Of a stretch of DNA of 64,000 nt, positions 46,912 through 59,949 are shown in pieces (the first letter of the stretch is position 1; the number at the start of each line of letters is the position of its first letter). Below the pieces are notes generated by a model. That model was not told the origin of the DNA. It saw only the letters and a list, made by a program, of their open reading frames with translations, and ran no database searches. Location of the stretch: NCBI GenBank assembly GCA_029379385.1, contig CM055612.1, positions 6,820,001-6,884,000 of the forward strand, given 5' to 3'. The translations under genes and the position numbers were made by a program. The stretch is from Quillaja saponaria (taxonomy: Eukaryota > Streptophyta > Magnoliopsida > Fabales > Quillajaceae).

Positions 46912-49900
46912 ATGGATGTCCAAGAAAATGAAAGCTTGAAATTCCGTGTTAAGGTGACTCTTCGTTCTACTACTCCGGTCGTCGGCATTGAAATCAACCC
47001 AGGCGTGTCGGTTAGTGAAGGAGGTTCCTTTACAGTCCGCCCATATTTCTGCGTTTTCAGCTGGTAATTATTAATTTATCATTGCTTTAATTTCTTTTTC
47101 TTTTTCTTGTTTGCAATTTTGCTAAATAATTACCCAATTCATGTTTGGTGGGCTGAGCATACATGTTTTCAAGATGCCAAAATTACAACTCCAAGTAACA
47201 CTAGTTGTTGTTTTGGAAATAAAACATCCCCGGATTGCTGTCATTTTATCTTTAACATGTTCTTATTTGTAAGATAGATAGCCTTGAATCCTATAATTAA
47301 TAGGAAATGGAACTGAATGACAAGCACCACTATTAATTAATTATATTTTCCTTCCTCTAGTTTCACTATGCATTTTAAGGGATAAGGGAAAAATATATCT
47401 TCCATCCTTTGATTTCACTTCTGTCCATTTTCAGTATGTATCGTACAAACAATATTGGGTTTCATTCCTTAACTCTCTATTCATGCACACTCTAAAAGAA
47501 ATGAAAATTTGGAACAAGTAGAAAGGTTTTCCTTGTTGTTGATGTAGACACAATGGCCTTAACAGCAACGGTTCTTCAGGAAATAAGTAATGCATACTTT
47601 TGTCTGTTAGTAGTCTAGATCAGGCTTCTTGTTATATTTGGTTCAGTATTTATTTTGTTTTCCTCTGTTGTGGTGCACAATCTTCCTCATCAAATTCTTG
47701 TTAGTCTGTATATCTCGAGTGGCTTAACTTCAATTCTGAAAATTCACATTTGTAGGTATAGAGAGCAGATTACTTGTTACATCCACCACACTAAGTTCCC
47801 TACTCTTCAATGTATGTCTTGTGTTGAATTGAATGTTCCAGTAAAAGAGAGTTATTATTGTTCTAGAGAATGCTTCATTGATTCATGGGCTGAACATAAG
47901 AAGCGTCATCTTAATGCAACTGAAACTATCAGTAGGACTTCAACTGATCATGATCAACAAAAAGGAAGAAAGCTCAGGAGCTGTGGCTCTTGGCGAGAAT
48001 CTGGTATGTTATCTTGGCCTGAATTTGGTGCTGGCTCTTGGCCTGAATTTGGTACTTCCCCTTGGCCTGAATTTGGTACGTGGTCTTTATTACATGAGAG
48101 TGAGGTTTTGGTGGAGCGAGAAGGAAAGATATGGTTCAAGGTTGGTTCTTCAAAAAACTATGTGCCAAAGGTGTATGACACTGGATTGAGATTGAGGCTA
48201 GAATGTGTAGCTGTAGACTGCTCAAGGGGAATTCTTTCATCTCCAGTAAATGTCACCGTGACTGATCCTGTCATTGAATTCCCTGCTCCTCCACGACCTC
48301 GTTCTGTGGTGCCAATTGGGTGTCTGCAGAAATCTTGCAACTTTCATCCACAATCCTCTAATTACATTACATTTAGCATTCTCTCCTATAATATCCTCTC
48401 TGATCTGTACACTATTGGTAAGTATGATTACTGTCCGTCATGGGCTCTTGTATGGGAATATCGTTGTCAAAATTTACTCCGCGAGATCATCAAGTATAAT
48501 GCAGATATCCTTTGTCTTCAGGAGGTGAAGCCCTGTCTTTGAATGCATGGCAGCTCCTGTTTGGGACTTTCATTCTGAATTTTGGCTCTAGAGGTGTCTC
48601 CTTGAACCTTTAGTTTATAATGGCATGTTTTTGTTGGGCAGGTACAGAGCAACCATTTTGAAATTTTTTTTGAACCAGAACTGAAAAAATGTGGCTACTT
48701 AGCTTTGTACAAGAAAAGAAGCAATGAGGTTAGTAACCATAATTTGATATCTTTCATGTTAAAACACGATACTTAGCTTTGTAGTAGAAAATAAACTAAA
48801 TATTTGTTTCTAGGATCCAATTGTGCAACTTTTGTATCTCGGGGAAAAAAATTACAAGAGGATTATTGGAGTATTCATTGACGAATCCTATTATGTAATG
48901 CATCCCATCTTAAGTAAATGCTATTAAAGCTATTTGATATTGAATGTGCTAATATATTCCCATTTTCTAAAAATATGCTCACCCATTAGATGCCAAATTT
49001 CTGCATCCTGGCATGAATATTTATGCTTAACGGGAAAACAACATAAGTATAATAACTGTGGTAATTGCTTCTTGTACAATAATATATGTCTATGCTTTCA
49101 AAAAGCTACAATTTTCTAATCTGCAATATGCTCCCCTGCATAGTTTTAGGGTTTATGTTGGGCTAAGCTACTAATCTTGGTGATATTGATGACCAAGCTT
49201 GACTTCCTACCATAAAAAATAAATGAAATGGATGCCTTCTAGGTTTATACTGCCAACCAATATACAACTGATGGGTGCGCAACCTTTTATCGACATGATC
49301 GGTTTAGAGAAATCACAAAATATGAGGTGAAGAAACTCTCAATTTGTTTGGATTGATATGCTTGTTATCAGAGCTTAATGATTCTTACATGTATTTATTG
49401 ATTTTGTAGCTTGAGTTTGATAAAATGGCATCATCAGTGGTTGAAGCACTGGAGCCTGAGCTGAGGACTGAAGGTAGTATTCGCCTCAAGAAGGTACACA
49501 TATCTAATAGCTTCCTTTAGGTGCAAGGAACTTGCAGGTGGATTCGGAACTAATTTTATTCTAGTCTCTCCACTCTATATCTTGGGTTGCCCTCTATGCT
49601 TGGGAATGGGATCTAGCTTATTACTCCCCTTGATTAAGACTCTGCTGGAGCCCAAAAACAATCTTATATCGAAATTAAACAAGAGAATGAACATAAAAGT
49701 ATTGTTAAAGCAGGAATATCAACTGAGCTGGATCCTGTGAAACTTTTGATTGGAAGTTTATCGATATCTATGACACCATCATCCAATATGTATTCAACAT
49801 TGTATTTCCTGGCCCTGCAGGACAGGCTTGGGAGGGTTCAAAATGATCGATTTAGGGTTGTTTGGCTTTATGTTGCAGAAAATATATTAGGGATTTGGGT

Positions 49901-51715
49901 GATAGGGTTACAGTTTTATGATCAGTAGAGATTGGGAAATTGGGGAGCTGATCTGAGAATCACAGGAACAAGAAAACAGAGCAAATCAATGGCCATATCA
50001 CTCTTCACCATTTTTTGGTCCTTGGTTTCATTACTTCTTGTCATATTCAACATTAAATTTTTTGGTCTTGCAGGACAATGTTGCACTGATTGTCATGTTA
50101 GAGACACTGGCAAATGGTTGTGCTTGTGATGCCTCTCAATCTAGAGTTTGCGTGGTATATATGTTTCTTATTTTCTACAACTTGTTTTCACTAATCTCAA
50201 AGTTCTGACACACTTATTGTTAATACCTTAGGCAAATACCCACATACATTCAAGTCCTGAACTTCCATATGTAAAATTATATCAGGTGCAGATTTCTTTC
50301 TTATAGTTATTTTAAAAAAATGGTTGCATGTGTATCATAACTGAGTCTTCTTTTCTTGCTAAGGTTGCAACCCTTCTAGATGAACTTGAGAAGATTGTGC
50401 AGTCACAAGTTCCTCTAATTGTTTGTGGGGATTTCAACTCTCATCCTCAAAGGTTAGTGTCTGATGAAGTGGCCTACACTGGGAAAACTCAAATATTTAT
50501 TGGAAACATAGATAAAAGTGGCTTAAGAAAATTTCTCTATCATTTCATGACTCTCTTTCTTGAGGATGTATTGAATGGAATAATATGACTCTCATGATTT
50601 TGATTTTCTTGACATGGAGCAAAATTATGTACTGGAGTTGTTTAAGACCCTTTTATCCGTGTCACTCTGTATTTTACTTTGACCCCCTTCTTACTGTGTT
50701 AGTTTTAAAATTTGACACAGCTGAAATAGATAGTTTTATTTGGCACTGCAGTGATCCTCACACATTTATAGTTAATGGCAAACTAGATCCTGGCAAGAAA
50801 TCCACTGATCCATACGGTATACATCAGCACCTCAAGCTACGCCATCCACTTTCTTTGGTAAGCCCATGTTTTTGCTCATTGAAATATTATTAACATGTCC
50901 ATTTTCTTGAATGGTTCTATGCCTTATATAAGTTGAGTGGAACTTTTCTAGTCAAGCGCATATGCGCGTTTCTTCTGTCTACCAGATGCAGTTGAGGACA
51001 GACAATTATTGGGGAAAATGAACCGATTAACTCGTGAGCCTGTATTCACCCGTTTGACACCAAAATCATCGAGAACCTTAGATTATATTTTCTACTCAGG
51101 TAAATCAAGTATTATATCTGAATTTTTACCATGTATGACAGTCTTTTGAGTATCTTTGCAGAAGCAATTTTTGCCTTTTTGTGCAATAAGAATATGCCTC
51201 TACCAAGTTACTTTCAGGGTGAATTATGTGGATCATTGAAAAGGAAATCCTCATATATATGAAGTAATTAATTGTCCTTCTTAAACTCTGCAATCACAGT
51301 TATCATAATTATTCTCGGTTAAATGAGAGCTTAAAGCCAACAATTTCCTAATTGGAACTTAATATTTTTTTTATCGAATAGCTTTGATTTTTTAGAATTC
51401 GTCCTCAGTAGCTTGAAGGGAAGTCTTAGAAATGCAAAACATTATTTTCATTGATATTTCATTGTGAGTTTGTATATAGTTCCATATTAAGGTTTTTTTT
51501 TTTCAACTGACCTCAAAAAATGCTACATGACAGCGGACAATTTGATGGTTGAAGGTCTATTGGAACTTCTGGACCGTGAAGACTTGTGCGGTGGTCTTCC
51601 CTCGCCCCTTTGGTCATCAGACCATATTGCACTCATGGCAAGATTCAGGATCAAGCCACCACCCCTGCCTTCCCACCCATTCGAGTCAGCAGCACCTGGA
51701 CGGCTATTACCTTGA
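46912..51715 (+). CDS. CCR4: CCR4-type poly(A) deadenylase with MYND-like zinc finger (tandem copy 1)
   Basis: Eleven exons: 46912-47063, 47756-48524, 48642-48728, 49243-49326, 49410-49493, 50074-50154, 50232-50285, 50364-50452, 50752-50857, 50952-51099 and 51534-51715; all phases match, giving 611 residues. Exon 2 encodes a MYND-like zinc finger (CMSC, then YYCSRECF, then HKKRH), three WPEFG repeats, and a linker with WFKVGSSKNYVPK. The endonuclease/exonuclease/phosphatase nuclease domain follows with its catalytic blocks: SYNILS, CLQEV, DGCATFYR, NTHI, CGDFNS, DYIFY and WSSDH. This matches plant carbon catabolite repressor protein 4 homologs 1/2, the catalytic subunits of the CCR4-NOT complex that shorten mRNA poly(A) tails. 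It lacks the leucine-rich repeat of yeast CCR4, as plant members do. The N-terminus is shorter and more diverged than I recall for Arabidopsis. A second copy follows in the same direction. Confidence 0.9.
48010..48086 (+). repeat. In-frame triple WPEFG repeat in CCR4 copy 1
   Basis: TTGGCCTGAATTTGGT occurs three times at a spacing of 24-27 bases within exon 2, encoding SWPEFG, SWPEFG and PWPEFG. Spacers are short (AGS/TS). The DNA copies are nearly identical, which suggests recent tandem expansion. The second CCR4 gene lacks this region. Confidence 0.85.
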
Positions 51716-52347
51716 TAGAAATCCAACTAGTACTTTTAAGTTAATAAATAAGTAGCTTGTCAAAATAGTTATTAACAAGTCAACAATGTAGTCTATTATT
51801 GTCGGGTGTACTATCAGCAGGTCAATAATGTAAATTCATATTAATATGTGTCATATAGGTTAATATTATTACATTATTTTTAAATTACAGTATCAAAAAT
51901 AAAATAAACTTACTAATTTGTTATGACTAATAAATATTTTGGTAACAGCTAAGAAATTTTTACAATGTCAATAATTTGATTTAGGAGAAAAATATTTATA
52001 AAATTTGAATGTGATTAGGCTATGGGGACACTGGTAAAAAATATATATATTTTGCTAATACGGCGATGTCTCGGCGTCAAAAGCTATCTTTAGAAAGTCA
52101 GGAGTCAAGACAATTCACCAAGCGGAGAAAGTAATCCGAAAAACCCTTTTCATTGTCTTTAAACCCAAACAAAACCGCGGGAACAGACTCTGCCTTCTTG
52201 TCTCTCCGTCTCCGGTGCCGAACGAAACCCTGTATCTACTTCAATTCTGCTTTCCCATTTGTGATTGCAGAAACTCTTCTCACTACTCGTAGTAGTCGTA
52301 CTTAGTAGTAGTATGCTTGTACGAACCACTGAAATCTTGGAGTCCAA
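51716..52347. other. Spacer between the tandem CCR4 genes
   Basis: About 630 bases hold the 3' flank of copy 1 and the promoter and leader of copy 2. The final 200 bases are less AT-rich and include T/C-rich leader-like sequence. No separate gene was seen; the minus-strand frame at 52159-52380 is a shadow. Confidence 0.6.
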
Positions 52348-55331
52348 ATGTATCAAGAAAATGAAAACTTGCAATTGCAAGTGAGTTTAAGACTTCGTTC
52401 TACTACTCCAGTTGTCGACATTGAAATGAATCCCAGTGTATGGGTTACGGCACGAGGTTACCTTGAAGTCCGCCCACATTCCCGCTTTTTCAGATGGTAA
52501 CTCTCATTTCTTTCATTTCTTGCATTTATGAATGTGTATCCGCATAGCCAAAATGAGTAATTGCTTATATGAAAGTTTCAGTACCGAGTCTTTTGGTTTT
52601 CGGGATTAATGTTTTCAAGATGACAAAATTAGAGCTTGGGTCAACACTAATTGGTGTATTATTGAATGGAATTTCATTTGCTGGATCAATTTCGTATTTC
52701 CTTTAGTAAGAAATGAAGAAGTGGAGAAAGATTCAAAGCACTAATATATTTGCCTTCTTGTATCACTCCACGTTTTAAAGGATACGTATATACCAGTTTC
52801 ATGTGTAGAAGATTCTCTTTTATCTTTTCCTTTTAATTCTCACTTTTTCGTCTCACCACGACACCAGCTGGGGGAGAATATAGCTTTTGTCCTTTGATTT
52901 CATTCCATCAAGTTAACGCTTACTATGAAAACAATAATATGTTCCATTTCCTTAGTACCTTCTTATTCACACTCTAAAAGAACGAAAGGGAAAAAGAGAA
53001 GACAACTCCATGTTCTTAGTGAAGGAAATATGGCCATATCATTAACTGTTCTTCTGGAAACAAGTAGGGCATACTTTTGTCAGTAAGTAGTTTACATCTG
53101 GCTTCTTGTCATAATTGTTTCTGTCTAAAGTTTCCCCTGTACCGTGCTTCCAGTCATCCTCATCAATTTCTTGGTGGTGTACTGTGCCTCATATTGAGAT
53201 GCTTTAACTTAAAATTCTGAAAATAAAAATAAAATTGAAGGTATAGAAGTGCAGTTTTGCCAGAACAAGAAGGAGAAGAATGGTTCAATGTGGGTTGTTC
53301 AAAAACTTATATACCGAAAAAGGATGACTTTGGATTCAGATTAAAGCTGGAATGCGTAGCTGTAGACTGCTCAACGGGTACTCACTTATCTCCCTTATGT
53401 GTCATTGTGACCGATCCTGTCATTAAACTCCCTGATCCTCCACCTCGCTCTGTGGTGCCAATTGGATGTCGGAAGAAATCTTGCAACTTTCTTTCCCAAT
53501 CCTCAAATGACACGCTTAGAATTCTTTCCTATAATATCCTCGCTGATCTGTACACTAGTGGTAAGTACGAGAGTTACTGTCCGTCATGGGCTCTTGTATG
53601 GGAATATCGTCGTCAAAATTTGCTTCAAGAGATCATTAAATATAACGCAGATATCCTTTGTCTTCAGGAGGTGAACCCCCTGTCTCTGCAGGCTTTTTCT
53701 TTTGGAACTACAATTGTGAATTTTGGCCCTTTATGTGTCTCCTCTCACACTTACGTTGTTCTGTGTTTGTGGGGCAGGTTCAGAGCAACCATTTTGACAA
53801 TTTCCTGAAACCCGAGCTGACAAAACTTGGTTATTCAGTTTTATTCACGAAAAGAGATCATTTGGTTGGTTACCATAATTTGATCATTTTCATAATGAGA
53901 TACTGCTATTTAGTTGTGTACAAGCAAAGAAAGAAAATAAATATTTGTAAATCAAATTTTCCAGTAGTTTTATGATTTCTTTTTACTCTTTTATTTGTTA
54001 TCTTTTTGTGGAACTTATGGCACATATGTCATTGAATTGCGAAAGTATTTGTGGATTTGTAGGGATTTTGTGCATCCATTTCTATGTGTTTTTTTAACTT
54101 TACTAAGCCCAATTGTTATTGGTGAATATATAAGCAATCATGTGTAGAATTTTAATATCAAAGTTATATGTCTGAAATACTATTGTTAGTATTGATACAT
54201 GTGATGCACAGAAGTATGTTCAACTTCATAACTTGAAAAAAGAAACTAGGAACATGAGTGAGATTAAGTATATGTCGTATAAATTTGGTAAGAATAGCAA
54301 TTTATTGAGCCATTAATTTTAGTTTTACTCACACCTGGCTTGCCTTGTTACCATCGAGGAAATGAATTTCATTGCCTTCCAGGTTTATGCTGGCGAATAT
54401 ATAACTGATGGGTGCGCAACCTTTTATCGCCGTGATCGTTTTAAAGCAATTAGAGTATGTGAGGTGAAGAAACTCTTAATTTGCTTCGATTAAAATTCTT
54501 GTTATCAGATCTTAATGATTCTTATATGTATTCATTCTTGTTCTTTTTATAGCTTGAGTTTGCTAAGATGGCATCACGTGTTGTTAATGCACTGGAACCT
54601 GGACTGCAGAGTGTGGTCAACATTGACCTCAGGAAGGTATAAATTTCTCATAGGTTTCTCTGGATGGCAGAACTTGCAGTTAGGAACCTAGTTTTGTTCT
54701 CTCCACTCTTCTCTTGGGTTATCATATTTTATTGGGAACGATCTGGCTTATTAGCTTGCTTGACTAAGATTCCTGATGGAAAGAGGGTGCCTTCAAACCA
54801 ATGGATATGATATCCTTCTTATTCTGTCTCTAGATCGAAATTACACAAGGTGATAAAAATAAATACTGCAAAAGAAGGGATATCAATTTGCTGATTCCCA
54901 CTGAACCATTTTATTATAAGTTCATTGATATCTATGATAAAAAAAAAACAAGTTTTTTCTGAATGCATTTAGAATGAGATGACATGCTGACATAGGTGTA
55001 GGGGTCAAACTGACACCACCAAATTTTGTATCTTTTAAACATTGTTTCCTTCTCGTTCCTCCTCTTTTCTCTTTCTCCAATAATTATTTGTCTCACTGTT
55101 CAGTTCCTTATCTGTTTCACACTTCATATATGCTTTAGCTGCTACCTTTGTAATGTAGCACAATGTATTGTGCAATGCCAACAAGATACTTAGTTGGAGC
55201 TTTGATGGATATGGCATGCACTGAAATAGTACTAATGGAAACACTGCTGCTTTCAAACCATATTGATGGAAATTTTTCGTGCCGGAGATTAGCCCTTCCT
55301 GTTGTTGTTTTTTAATTTTGTACAGGCTTAG

Positions 55332-55372
<41 letters not shown>

Positions 55373-58300
55373 CTTGGGCCACATCATTTGGGTCCCCTGT
55401 TGTTAGATTTGTTTCTGGTGTATGTTTAAGGCCGTAACATTTCTTTCTGGGATATGTTTGCTTTGTTTTGCATTTAGCTTTAGTCTTTGATATTTATAAG
55501 CACCAAGAACAATTTATAAATTTATCACTTTGTATTCTTTTAAATAATTAAGAATAGGTTTTGCTACATGTTTCTGTAAGTTTCCAGATGTTTCAAAAAT
55601 TTACATTTTCCTGATACAATTCTGCTTCTAGAAATATTACTAAATGGTTTATCCAAAGAAAACCCATCAGAACTTGTCTTTCCTTTTTGTCATGTCTGTA
55701 AATGAATCATGTGTGCAAGACTGGGGTTTGAAGTTTAAACCGCTGACCTGTCTAAAACTTCCATCCCCAATTGGGTTGGTTTTGGTCCTTTATATGTACA
55801 TATTGACGGATATCACTCCATTGCTGAAGAAATTACGTTTCCTAGTTTTGGAAGGAAATTAACCAAAACATATAAATCAAATAACCAATTCTAGTTTTCC
55901 TTCATGCTGTTCACACGGGGCCATACTACTCTGCGCTTCTTGGTCCCCTTGCTTCATTATTTTTGGTTCTGCTCAGTAACTTTTTTTGGTTTTGTAGGGA
56001 AATGTAGCACTAGTTGTAATTTTAGAGCCACTGAAAAATCACCGTGACTCTGATGCCTTTCAAACTAGGATTTGTGTGGTACAATACATTTCTCATTTCC
56101 TTCAGCTTCATTTCACTAATCTGGAAGTGCTGACACTTATGGTTCTTATCATTAGGCAAACACCCATATAACTTCAAACCCTTCTCTTCCATATGTAAAA
56201 TTGTTTCAGGTACAGGTCAATATGTGGACATTTCTTGAATTCTTTCTTATAGCTCTTCTATAAAATAGATATATATGCATGACTGTGCCTTTTTTTTTAT
56301 GTTCTAAGGTTGCAGCACTTGTTGATGAACTTGAGAATATTATTGCACAGCTTCAAATTCCTCTCTTGGTTTGTGGGGATTTCAACTCTCTTCCTCTAAG
56401 GTTAGTGTTGAGGAAGTAGCTTACACTGTGAAGACGCAAATGGATGTTGGTGGGCAACGCATACAAGGGCGGCCTAAGAAATTTACTCCATCATTCCATG
56501 GCTCTTTTGATTGAGGATGTATTAAATTGATTTTGATATGTGTCTCAAGATATTGCTTTCTTGATCTGGAAAGAACCTAGCTACAAGAGTTGTTCTGGAT
56601 CTTTTTCTTTATGTCATTTTGTATTTTTGATCTGGCCTTCTTAGTTCTTGTTGTACAAACATAGGTATTTAAAATTTTCATACAGCTAAAACTGATAGTA
56701 TTTCGGCATTGCAGTGATCCCCACAAATTTATAGTTACTGGCAGATTAGATCTTTATGAGGAATCCACTGATGATCCGTATGGTATTTATCAGCATCTCA
56801 AGCTTCACCATCCAACTTCTTTGGTAAGAGGCCCGTGTTTTTGCTACGGGCATATTATTAGCTTGCCCATTTTCTTGAATGGATGTTTTCTTATATCAGA
56901 TGAGTTTAATTTTCCAGACAAGTGCATATGCAAGTTTTTGTCTACCAGATGCAGTTGAGGGTAGACAAGTGCGAAATTTTGACCCGTCAACTAGAGAGCC
57001 ACTATTCACCCATTTCTCACCGGAAGCATCAAGAACCTTGGATTATATTTTCTACACAGGTAGTTTGGACATTATGTCCTACTGACTTAGTTGTTACCTT
57101 GCATCAAAGTTTTTATTTGCATAACAGCACAAGAAACTCTTTGGTTTTCCATGCAATAAGTATATGCCTCCACGAAGCAAACAATTGTTTTCCTGTAACT
57201 GTAGGGACTATCACGTGAGAACCTTTAATTTCATAGTTGACTTAAAACTTTTTTCCCCCATGTTTTTTAGTTGTCATATTGTAGTTTTTAATGAATTATC
57301 ATGTAAACAACCTTACCAGAAAAATGGTTGTGCAGTGATAATGGTCATCAGTTTTTATTATGCATAAGGATAAACTACCTCCAATTCCACAGCCTATTAC
57401 CGCATTGTGCAGTTACCAATCACATTGAGATATGATATAGATGAAGTGATGCACCAGATATAGTTTCTAGCTAAGCACAGGGGCAATAGGTTTAAAATAA
57501 TCACAGCAAATGTCTTTCTTTGCTAGTCAATTCTGTTATAAGATATGGAGCCTTGGGAAACACTAGCTGCACTTCCTTCAGAAATGGTGAAAGGTTGCAC
57601 TCGCAGTAAATATGAATTGATGAATTCTTTGGGTAAACTTTCTGTTCTCAGACGCGATTTGCTATAGAACATGTTTTTCTGGCACATGTACCAGGTAATT
57701 TTGGTGAAAAAAGGCCTAGTTTGGCTTTGAACACTGTTTGCTTATTTAGTTGTTTAAGTTTATAATTCAGAATTTTAAGTTTCTTATCATCTTCCAGTTT
57801 CACTGGAATCACATGATAGATTGTTTTTTCTACTTGCTGCTTAGCTTCAAGCTAGTTACATTTAATTTTTCGTTTTCTTTTTCCCTCCCCCTCCGTCTCT
57901 CAAGAAACTTAACTCTCCTTGTATTGATGCTTTGAGCAAGATCGTCGGACCTATTGCCAGTTTATTGTTTATACTGGCACTGACATAACCTGAGTTTCTA
58001 TTCCGTGTCCTCCTTTCTTGGGTTTTCTGGAATCCTAATGTTTGGAATTTAGATTTAGCATGTAGCTACTGCTTCTTTGTTTCTGCAAAGTGAGTTCGCT
58101 CCTTTAATTGGCAATACCAGAACTGAGTCTTTTGGTTTCAGCATTAGGCTGAATTTGATGTTTGTATTTGTAAATTTGTTTTCGTCTCAAATGGATGTCT
58201 TGATTAAGTTATTTTATTTTACATGGCTAAGTAGGAATTTCACTTGAAAGAACATTTAAACTATCCATCGTCCTTCCCAATCTCTTGTAGAGTGTAGTTT

Positions 58301-58692
58301 CAGGACTTTCTATATTTAGTCCCAAAAAGAGCTCATAGCCAAAAAAAATTCTAATTGAACCTTCTATATTTAGTCCCAAAAAGCTTAAGGGGTTTTCTAT
58401 GGTTTGGATTTTTGAAACTGTACGTTTTGTATTACTACATACTAAGTTTCTTTCCTCCTTTTCCTTTTTGGTCACTAACCACATAAAATGCTTCTTGACA
58501 GCGGACAGTTTGAAGGTTGTAGGTCTATTAGAGCTGCTGAACCGTGAAGACTTGGGTACTGGTATTCCATCAGCCCTTTGGTCATCAGATCATATGGCAC
58601 TCATGGCAATATTCAGGATGAAGCCACTTCTATACAGGACCCCTGCCTCCCACCATACCCGGCCAGCAGCATCTGGACGGCAATTGCCTTGA
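52348..58692 (+). CDS. CCR4: CCR4-type poly(A) deadenylase lacking the zinc finger (tandem copy 2)
   Basis: Eleven exons: 52348-52496, 53241-53670, 53778-53864, 54383-54463, 54553-54636, 55998-56078, 56156-56209, 56309-56400, 56715-56823, 56918-57059 and 58502-58692, all in phase, giving 499 residues. Intron positions and phases are the same as in copy 1, so the two arose by tandem duplication. Exon 2 is 430 nt against 769 nt: the MYND-like finger and WPEFG repeats are missing, and the frame passes from the N-terminal RSTTPVVDIEMNPSVW region straight to EEWFNVGCSKTYIPK. The nuclease blocks are all kept (SYNILA, CLQEV, DGCATFYRRDRF, NTHI, CGDFNS, DYIFY, WSSDH), so activity is plausible. Introns 5 and 10 are enlarged to about 1.4 kb. 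Without the finger, partner binding may differ. Confidence 0.88.
55334..55369. repeat. Homopolymer T tract of 36 bases in intron 5 of CCR4 copy 2
   Basis: An uninterrupted run of T sits inside the enlarged intron 5. It could be the poly(A) tail of an antisense retroposed sequence, since intron 5 is about 1.36 kb here but 0.58 kb in copy 1. Length may be uncertain because of sequencing or assembly error. Confidence 0.8.
58308..58383. repeat. Short direct repeat in intron 10 of CCR4 copy 2
   Basis: TTCTATATTTAGTCCCAAAA occurs twice, 54 bases apart, just upstream of the last exon. The region between is A-rich. No coding role. Confidence 0.75.
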
Positions 58693-59949
58693 TAGAGCTG
58701 TTGAGAATATTCAAAAGATAATTGGGATCTTTTTCACTCTTAAAGATCAGAGGTCATGATCATTATAGATGGGTGCCCTTTAAGGGGCTTTAACTCCTAC
58801 TGGAGAATTCAAATAGCTACAAACAGTGAAAGTGACATTTGAACTTCCTTATACCTACAGGACATCTGCATCTTCTGTTGGCTTTATCAATGTTATACTT
58901 CATTTTCAGACATGTTATGTGTGTCTATGGCTAACCCATAAACTTCTCTGGATAATAGTGTTATGCATCTTCAACAACAATGTACTCTTCTAACCTTTCC
59001 CTTCCCTGCGTGCATGTCTTAGTTTATAATCATTTAGGCGATTAAGCATTCCGTATAAACTTAGTGATTGGTGATTTCAGCATTCAGTATGATCTTTATA
59101 TGATGCATGTGAGGGGATTTATGTGGATCATAAGTGAAGCTGTCCCTGAAAATTTAAGAATGATGGAAAGTACGTGTAGTTTGTGGTTGACAATCATTTA
59201 GTATGAGCCTGAGGCAGCACATTAACATCAAAGTGCATTTATGTGGATTCGTCTGTACAACAGACATAACCTAATACACGCCATTCCCATTCTGCAGAGT
59301 TAAAAGGCTTTCTTCTGATTTAACCTGCTTTGTTGTTTTTGTGATGACACGGTCTTGTTCTGAAAAAATATATTTGCCTTGTATGATATATGCCCTTGCA
59401 ATATCTAGTTGATTTATTTACATAGATTTTCTTCCACTAGGTGATTTAAATTTAAATTTAAATTTTATATAAAAATATAAATTTCTTTATTGACGTTTCA
59501 CAGGCCTTTATCTTGAAGAAGCTCATGCCATATATTTTCTAAATGTGAATGTCTGTTAAGTAGAAGATCGATAAAAACCTAATGCAAGAAGACAGAAACT
59601 GTTAGAAAGTGAAGGAACAAATATCAAGCGAAATGATCATGCAACTAGTTGACCCTTGGTGAAATTAAAAGCCCAGAAGGACTCCACACAAGTTCAAGTT
59701 GTACGACTACAGCAAATTTACCTTGGATGTATGAGATAAGGGAAATCTCAAACACTTATATATACACATGATATGTTAAGTTAGTCTTTCTTTATCACTA
59801 ACTCAACAGTCAATTTTTTTATAGGATAGGAAGTGGAACAGCATAAGGCTTCCAGCGATTGGCAAAGGCACTCAGCTTCTTTCCAAGGAATAAGGTTTGC
59901 CCATGTCATGTCTTGCCAAAGTTGAATGGCACAACTTGGATGATCTTTA
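58693..59949. other. Convergent 3' flanks of CCR4 copy 2 and the CFL1-like gene
   Basis: Should contain the 3' UTR of the second CCR4 gene and that of the minus-strand CFL1-like gene. No coding frame with a recognisable domain and no repeat of note were seen. Confidence 0.6.
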
